Below are positions 35,722 through 39,071 of a stretch of DNA of 39,071 bases, in pieces. Positions within the stretch are counted from its first letter, which is position 1. Each line of letters opens with the position of its first letter. Below the pieces are notes generated by a model. That model searched no databases. It saw nothing but the letters and a program-made list of their open reading frames with translations, and was not told where the DNA came from. The translations under genes and the position numbers were made by a program. The stretch is from Microbacteriaceae bacterium (lineage in GTDB: Bacteria; Actinomycetota; Actinomycetes; Actinomycetales; Microbacteriaceae), in NCBI GenBank assembly GCA_947453465.1, contig CANGGL010000011.1:1-39071 (forward strand), in the 5' to 3' direction.

Positions 35722-36492
35722 ATGACCAACGTGCCAGCGGCATCGAGAGCCTTGTTGATTCTGCGCACCCTGGCTAAGGCCGGCGCGCCCCTTCCGGCGG
35801 CAGCAATCGCCACCCGAGTCGGCATCCCGCGCTCCTCTACATATCACCTGCTCACCGCGATGCAGGAGAGCGGCTTCGTCATGCACTTCCCCGAGGAAGA
35901 GCGCTGGGGGCTGGGTGTTGGCGCCTTCGAACTTGGCTCGGCCTACCTTCGTCACGACCCACTCGAGCGGCAAGCCCGCCCACTGCTGACCAAACTGGTG
36001 CGCGAAACTGAAACCAAACTGCCCGCGGTGGCACAACTTGGCATTCTTCAGGGCAACGAACTGCTTTATCTGGTTCGCGAACTGCCACACCGCCAGGTGA
36101 CTCTGGTTACGGATGTTGGTGTGCGCCTTCCCGCCCACCTGACCGCATCGGGCCGCGCCATCCTTGCGGGTTCTGAAGCGGCCCAGGTGAGAGCAACTTT
36201 TTCAAACCACAAGGCCTTCGCAGACCGCACCGGGTTGGGGCCGAAAAACCTGCGTGAACTCAGCGCATTACTGCGCGACGAAGCGACCGCCGGCTTCAGT
36301 GCCGAGGATGGCTTTATCACCGAAGGTTATTCATCGATTGCCGTGGCAGCCAAGAATCACCTGGGGTTGCCCGTTGCAGCGATTGCCCTGACCTTTAGGT
36401 CTGAGGATGCCGGCGAGGGTCTGAGGGCAGAGCTTGCCGCAGCCCTAAAAATCGCCGGAGGCGAACTAAGCAAGCGCCTGGGCGGGCACTAA
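35722..36492 (+). CDS. IclR-family transcriptional regulator
   Basis: A 256-residue regulator with an N-terminal winged helix (about residues 5-65; ASRALLILRTLAKAGAPLPA and the recognition part GIPRSSTYHLLTAM) and a C-terminal ligand-binding domain. The start is placed at ATG 35722, which has AAGG six bases upstream; ATG 35716 is the alternative. It is divergent from hutUIHG with palindromes in the 105-base gap, so control of histidine breakdown, probably with urocanate or a later intermediate as ligand, is the natural inference. Known hut regulators are mostly HutC (GntR) or HutP, and IclR-type hut control is less common. Confidence 0.88.
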   Translation: MTNVPAASRALLILRTLAKAGAPLPAAAIATRVGIPRSSTYHLLTAMQESGFVMHFPEEERWGLGVGAFELGSAYLRHDPLERQARPLLTKLVRETETKLPAVAQLGILQGNELLYLVRELPHRQVTLVTDVGVRLPAHLTASGRAILAGSEAAQVRATFSNHKAFADRTGLGPKNLRELSALLRDEATAGFSAEDGFITEGYSSIAVAAKNHLGLPVAAIALTFRSEDAGEGLRAELAAALKIAGGELSKRLGGH

Positions 36493-36510
36493 ACGTGAAA
36501 CAATAGAAGC

Positions 36511-37041
36511 ATGACTGCACACACTTCAGTAGCGACCATCCACACAAACCATGGCGCAATTAAAATCAACCTATTCGGCAACCACGCTCCTAAGACCGTC
36601 GAGAACTTCGAAGGCCTAGCCACCGGAACCATCGAGTGGCGCGACCCTCGCACCGGCGCGGTTCAGACCGGCAAGCCGCTATACAACGGCGTGATCTTCC
36701 ACCGCATCATCCAGCAGTTCATGCTGCAGGGTGGCGACCCAACCGGCACCGGTATGGGTGGCCCGGGCTACCAGTTCGGCGACGAAATCAACGCAGAGTT
36801 GAACTTCAACGAGCCTTTTAAGCTAGCCATGGCCAACGCTGGACCTGGCACCAACGGCTCACAGTTCTTCATCACCACCGCCCCGACCACCTGGTTGTTC
36901 GGCAAGCACACCGTTTTCGGTGAGGTGGCTGACGAGGTTTCAAAGAAGGTCTGCATGCAGATCGAAGGCGTTGACTGCGATGGCCGTGACAAGCCTCTAG
37001 AAGACGTGATCATCGAGTCAATCACTATCGAAAAGGTCTAA
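36511..37041 (+). CDS. ppiA: Peptidyl-prolyl cis-trans isomerase (cyclophilin)
   Basis: A 176-residue cytoplasmic cyclophilin that speeds proline isomerisation during folding. The active-site block FHRIIQQFMLQGGDPTGTG, GPGTNGSQFFITT and the segment WLFGKHTVFGEV are all present. No signal peptide. The origin-proximal position before rhomboid and crgA is conserved in actinobacteria. AACAAT ends six bases before the ATG and may be a -10 of a leaderless message; no ribosome binding site is seen. The stop overlaps the rhomboid start (TAATG). Confidence 0.96.
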   Translation: MTAHTSVATIHTNHGAIKINLFGNHAPKTVENFEGLATGTIEWRDPRTGAVQTGKPLYNGVIFHRIIQQFMLQGGDPTGTGMGGPGYQFGDEINAELNFNEPFKLAMANAGPGTNGSQFFITTAPTTWLFGKHTVFGEVADEVSKKVCMQIEGVDCDGRDKPLEDVIIESITIEKV

Positions 37042-37850
37042 TGACCTGTTACCGACACCCAGACCGCGAGGCATACGTTCGTTGCCAGCGGTGTGAGCGT
37101 TTCATCTGCCCAGAGTGTCAGGTTGAAGCAAGTGTCGGTTTCTTGTGCCCGGATGACGCCGGCGGGACGGTTACCCAACTGAACCGCCGGCGCACCCGCG
37201 CCGCAAGGGTTCGTCAGACCGGGCCGCGCCCGGTGATTACCCTCACTCTCATCGGCATCAATGTTGCACTTTGGTTGCTTCAGGTGATGCCCGGCTCATA
37301 TGTGACCGACCTGTTTGCCTATGTGCCACAGATCACCGCGGTTCAGCCTTGGCGCATGATCACCGCCGGGTTCGTTCACGACCCATCAAACCTCTTGCAC
37401 GTTCTTTTGAACATGTATTCGCTCTACATCTTCGGCCAGGTCCTCGAGCCGATGCTCGGCCGCGCTAGATTCGCCGCCCTTTATCTCATTTCACTCTTCG
37501 GCGGTTCGGTCGGCGTGCTATGGCTCGCCTCACCAGACAGCTGGGTGGTCGGTGCCTCGGGCGCCATCTTCGGACTAATGGCCGCATACTTTGTGATTCT
37601 CCGCACCATCGGCCAGAACTCTGGCCAGATGCTTGGGCTTATCGCCATCAACCTAGTCTTCGGTTTCTTCTCAAGCGGCGTCAGCTGGCAGGGGCACGTC
37701 GGTGGTTTGGTCACCGGTGGCATTGTCGCGCTTGTCTTGGCCAACACTCGATTGCTTTCTCAACAGGCGGCACAGCGCCTCGGCCTTGTCTCGATAGTGA
37801 TCGGTCTCATCCTGCTGACCGTGTTCCGATCCAACGTGCTCGGTCTTTAA
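37041..37850 (+). CDS. Rhomboid-family intramembrane serine protease
   Basis: A 269-residue membrane protein. Residues 1-40 form a cysteine-rich zinc-binding segment (C3, H6, C15, C18, C23, C26, C36; B-box-like), followed by a basic linker and about six membrane helices. The catalytic pair is S173 in GASG and H219 in WQGHVGG, and H120/N124 give the HxxxN of the oxyanion region. It would cut membrane proteins within or next to their helices; targets are unknown. It is translationally coupled to ppiA. Confidence 0.93.
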   Translation: MTCYRHPDREAYVRCQRCERFICPECQVEASVGFLCPDDAGGTVTQLNRRRTRAARVRQTGPRPVITLTLIGINVALWLLQVMPGSYVTDLFAYVPQITAVQPWRMITAGFVHDPSNLLHVLLNMYSLYIFGQVLEPMLGRARFAALYLISLFGGSVGVLWLASPDSWVVGASGAIFGLMAAYFVILRTIGQNSGQMLGLIAINLVFGFFSSGVSWQGHVGGLVTGGIVALVLANTRLLSQQAAQRLGLVSIVIGLILLTVFRSNVLGL

Positions 37851-37875
37851 GGGTGTGGGCTTTGCCCACCACCCC
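37851..37875 (+). terminator. Weak terminator-like stem-loop after the rhomboid gene
   Basis: GGGTGTGGGC-TTT-GCCCACCACCC forms a GC-rich stem with one bulge directly after the stop codon. No T-run follows, so termination efficiency is uncertain. Confidence 0.45.
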
Positions 37876-37902
37876 AATCCGCCAACGATTCTGTTGGCTC
37901 GA

Positions 37903-37944
37903 TTGACTATTGTGTGAACGTACGGCTAATATCCGTACAGGAGG
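37903..37944 (+). promoter_or_regulatory. Toxin-antitoxin promoter with operator and ribosome binding site
   Basis: TTGACT (37903-37908) and TAATAT (37927-37932) are 18 bases apart, a good sigma-A promoter. A perfect inverted repeat GTACGG-N7-CCGTAC (37920-37938) encloses the -10, and AGGAGG (37939-37944) follows directly, five bases before the antitoxin ATG. Antitoxin or complex binding here would block transcription. Confidence 0.78.
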
Positions 37945-37949
37945 CAATA

Positions 37950-38243
37950 ATGTCAATAATCAAAGACACTTCGATTCGGAAGACCGAACGTCAAGAAGTT
38001 CGACTTACTTCTGCGCAGAAAGAGTTAATCACTCGAGGCGCAGCGATTAGCGGCAAGAACATCTCCGACTTCATCCTGGAAAACGCCGTATTGGCGGCTG
38101 AAATGACAATTCTCGAGCAGCGAGTGTTGCCGGTTTCGGGTGAAGAGTTTGTCTGGTGGGAGCAGTTGCTCGAGTCAGAGCCGCAAGCAAACCCGGGCCT
38201 AGACCGCCTTTTTTCTAAGCCAATCTCGTGGCCGAAGGACTAG
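37950..38243 (+). CDS. DUF1778 antitoxin (TacA-like)
   Basis: A 97-residue ribbon-helix-helix antitoxin of the DUF1778 family. The DNA-binding part is ERQEVRLTSAQKELITRGAA and GKNISDFILENAV; the C-terminal tail (VWWEQLLES…LDRLFSKPISW) is the toxin-wrapping part. The ATG at 37950 has a perfect AGGAGG; a GTG at 37914 lies inside the promoter and is rejected. It overlaps the toxin gene by 16 bases. The pair sits between rhomboid and crgA, which are normally neighbours, so it was probably acquired. Confidence 0.9.
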   Translation: MSIIKDTSIRKTERQEVRLTSAQKELITRGAAISGKNISDFILENAVLAAEMTILEQRVLPVSGEEFVWWEQLLESEPQANPGLDRLFSKPISWPKD

Positions 38244-38722
38244 AGCTCCTAAACATTTCGCATCGACTAGAGGGATTCGATTCGGGAGTTCCGGCGATTG
38301 ATAAGTGGTTGCAAGAACGCGCCATGCAGGCCGGTTTATCTAAGTCGGCGATGACATTTGTCATGCATCAAGATGCTCAAGTGATTGCTTTTCACAGCCT
38401 CACAGTCGGCGGGATTGTGAATCTCGAAGCGGATGCCAGGTTGAGAGCTGGAATGGGCATTCACGACATCCCAGTTTTGATTCTCGCTCGCATGGGAGTT
38501 CAGAAAGAATTTCAAGGTCTGGGAATTGGAAAGGCGTTGCTTAGGGATGCGATTGAGCGCAGCTTTGTCATAAGTGCCAACGCCGGATTGCGGGCCTTGA
38601 TAACTCATCCTGTTGACGCGAATGCGCGTGCTTTTTATTTGAAATTCGGTTTCTCTGAGAATCCGCATCGACCGAATGAGCTCTATCTAATGCTCAAAGA
38701 CGCCGCCAAGCGATTGAACTAA
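38228..38722 (+). CDS. GNAT-family acetyltransferase toxin (TacT-like)
   Basis: A 164-residue Gcn5-related acetyltransferase. The acetyl-CoA pyrophosphate loop is QGLGIGKALL at 96-105, and the catalytic tyrosine Y137 lies in ARAFYLKFGF. Toxins of this type acetylate the amino group of charged tRNAs and stop translation; the paired DUF1778 gene neutralises them. It starts with GTG at 38228 inside the antitoxin gene, so it is translationally coupled and expected at a lower level. A bidirectional terminator follows. Confidence 0.9.
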   Translation: MAEGLELLNISHRLEGFDSGVPAIDKWLQERAMQAGLSKSAMTFVMHQDAQVIAFHSLTVGGIVNLEADARLRAGMGIHDIPVLILARMGVQKEFQGLGIGKALLRDAIERSFVISANAGLRALITHPVDANARAFYLKFGFSENPHRPNELYLMLKDAAKRLN

Positions 38723-38734
38723 ATGCCTCAAAAG

Positions 38735-38769
38735 AAAAACCGCCCAAGTCTTTCGACCGGGCGGTTTTT
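38735..38769. terminator. Bidirectional terminator between tacT-like gene and crgA
   Basis: AAAAACCGCCC (38735-38745) and GGGCGGTTTTT (38759-38769) form an 11-base stem with A and T tracts on the two sides. It can end transcription from both convergent genes. Confidence 0.93.
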
Positions 38770-38783
38770 GAATTCTTGAAGGA

Positions 38784-39065
38784 TTACTTCCAGCGGGTAG
38801 ACATCATGAAACCGACCATGGCTATGCCGAAGCCGATCAGGATGTTCCAGTTCTGAAGGTTCCACGGGGTGCCGGCACCTAGTGGGAACTGTGCGCTCGA
38901 CACGTAATAGGTGATGATCCAGACCAGGCCGAGGATCATGAAGCCAAACATGACTGGCTTGAACCAGACCGGGTTAGGCAGTTCTTCGGTGTTCTCGGTC
39001 GGCAACTTTGGCGCGCGAGGCTTTGAAACCTTGGCAGGCTTCTTACGTGATGATGATTCAGGCAT
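38784..39065 (-). CDS. crgA: Cell division protein CrgA
   Basis: A 93-residue actinobacterial membrane protein with a basic, proline-rich N-terminus of about 30 residues, then two transmembrane helices (about 35-55 and 72-90) separated by a short outer loop, ending STRWK. CrgA joins the divisome and contacts FtsZ, FtsQ and penicillin-binding proteins. It lies in its usual origin-proximal place, apart from the toxin-antitoxin pair between it and the rhomboid gene. Only six bases upstream of the start are within the window, so its promoter cannot be described. Confidence 0.95.
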   Translation of the reverse strand: MPESSSRKKPAKVSKPRAPKLPTENTEELPNPVWFKPVMFGFMILGLVWIITYYVSSAQFPLGAGTPWNLQNWNILIGFGIAMVGFMMSTRWK

Positions 39066-39071
39066 GCGGTA

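Noticed and set aside
36486-36501. Possible parS before ppiA
   Set aside because: Only the right half (CGTGAAACA) matches; 11 of 16 positions agree overall, which is not enough for a ParB site.
24180-36510. Integrated prophage or genomic island with integrase at the tRNA genes
   Set aside because: No integrase, phage gene, transposase or duplicated tRNA end was seen; the block looks like ordinary gene insertion.

Overview
The window is the replication-origin region of a small-genome actinobacterium. Support for this comes from the gene order pcnB–nudix–(DUF6049-like)–murJ–trxB–trxA … parB–parA–rsmG–jag–yidC–yidD–rnpA–rpmH–dnaA–dnaN–recF–dciA–gyrB–gyrA–DUF3566–tRNA-Ile–tRNA-Ala, and then ppiA–rhomboid–crgA. 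That order, with crgA and the DUF3566 protein, is characteristic of Actinobacteria. The moderate GC content, tight packing, D-Ala-D-Ala ligase and aminotransferase beside parB, and absence of sigM and cwlM at their usual places suggest a streamlined Microbacteriaceae member, possibly of the freshwater Luna type. The lineage is an inference; no marker was compared with a database.

Layout. 1-1712 (minus strand): start of rpsF with a structured leader, then pcnB. 1791-8088 (plus): a Nudix hydrolase, a short membrane-anchored remnant of the DUF6049 gene, the lipid II flippase MurJ, thioredoxin reductase, thioredoxin, a PLP aminotransferase and a D-Ala-D-Ala ligase. 8268-13482 (minus): the chromosome segregation genes parB and parA, then rsmG, jag/khpB, yidC, yidD, rnpA and rpmH. 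13483-15756: a two-part oriC with DnaA boxes on both sides of dnaA; the dnaA–dnaN gap holds four perfect boxes and an AT-rich segment. 15757-23843 (plus): dnaN, recF, dciA, gyrB, gyrA and a DUF3566 membrane protein. 23961-24175: tRNA-Ile(GAU) and tRNA-Ala(UGC). 24236-36492: about 12 kb of accessory metabolism and transport between the tRNAs and ppiA, including a complete histidine-utilisation operon hutUIHG with a divergent IclR-type regulator. 36511-39065: ppiA, a rhomboid protease, a DUF1778/GNAT toxin-antitoxin pair, and crgA.

How the parts work together. DnaA, the DnaA boxes, DnaN, RecF, DciA and gyrase start and support replication. ParA and ParB act with parS sites to segregate the origin: three perfect 16-mers and one single-mismatch site lie in the window, two of them inside genes. 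YidC, Jag, RnpA and L34 form the usual ribosome, RNA and membrane-insertion operon.

Two regulatory themes stand out. First, at least seven genes have a TANNNT-like -10 hexamer ending 6 or 7 bases before the start codon and no Shine-Dalgarno sequence, which predicts leaderless mRNAs. Second, several start sites carry well-formed palindromes: the rpsF leader, the hutU/iclR intergenic region, and the toxin-antitoxin promoter. I found no CRISPR array, insertion sequence, prophage or clearly new multi-gene system.
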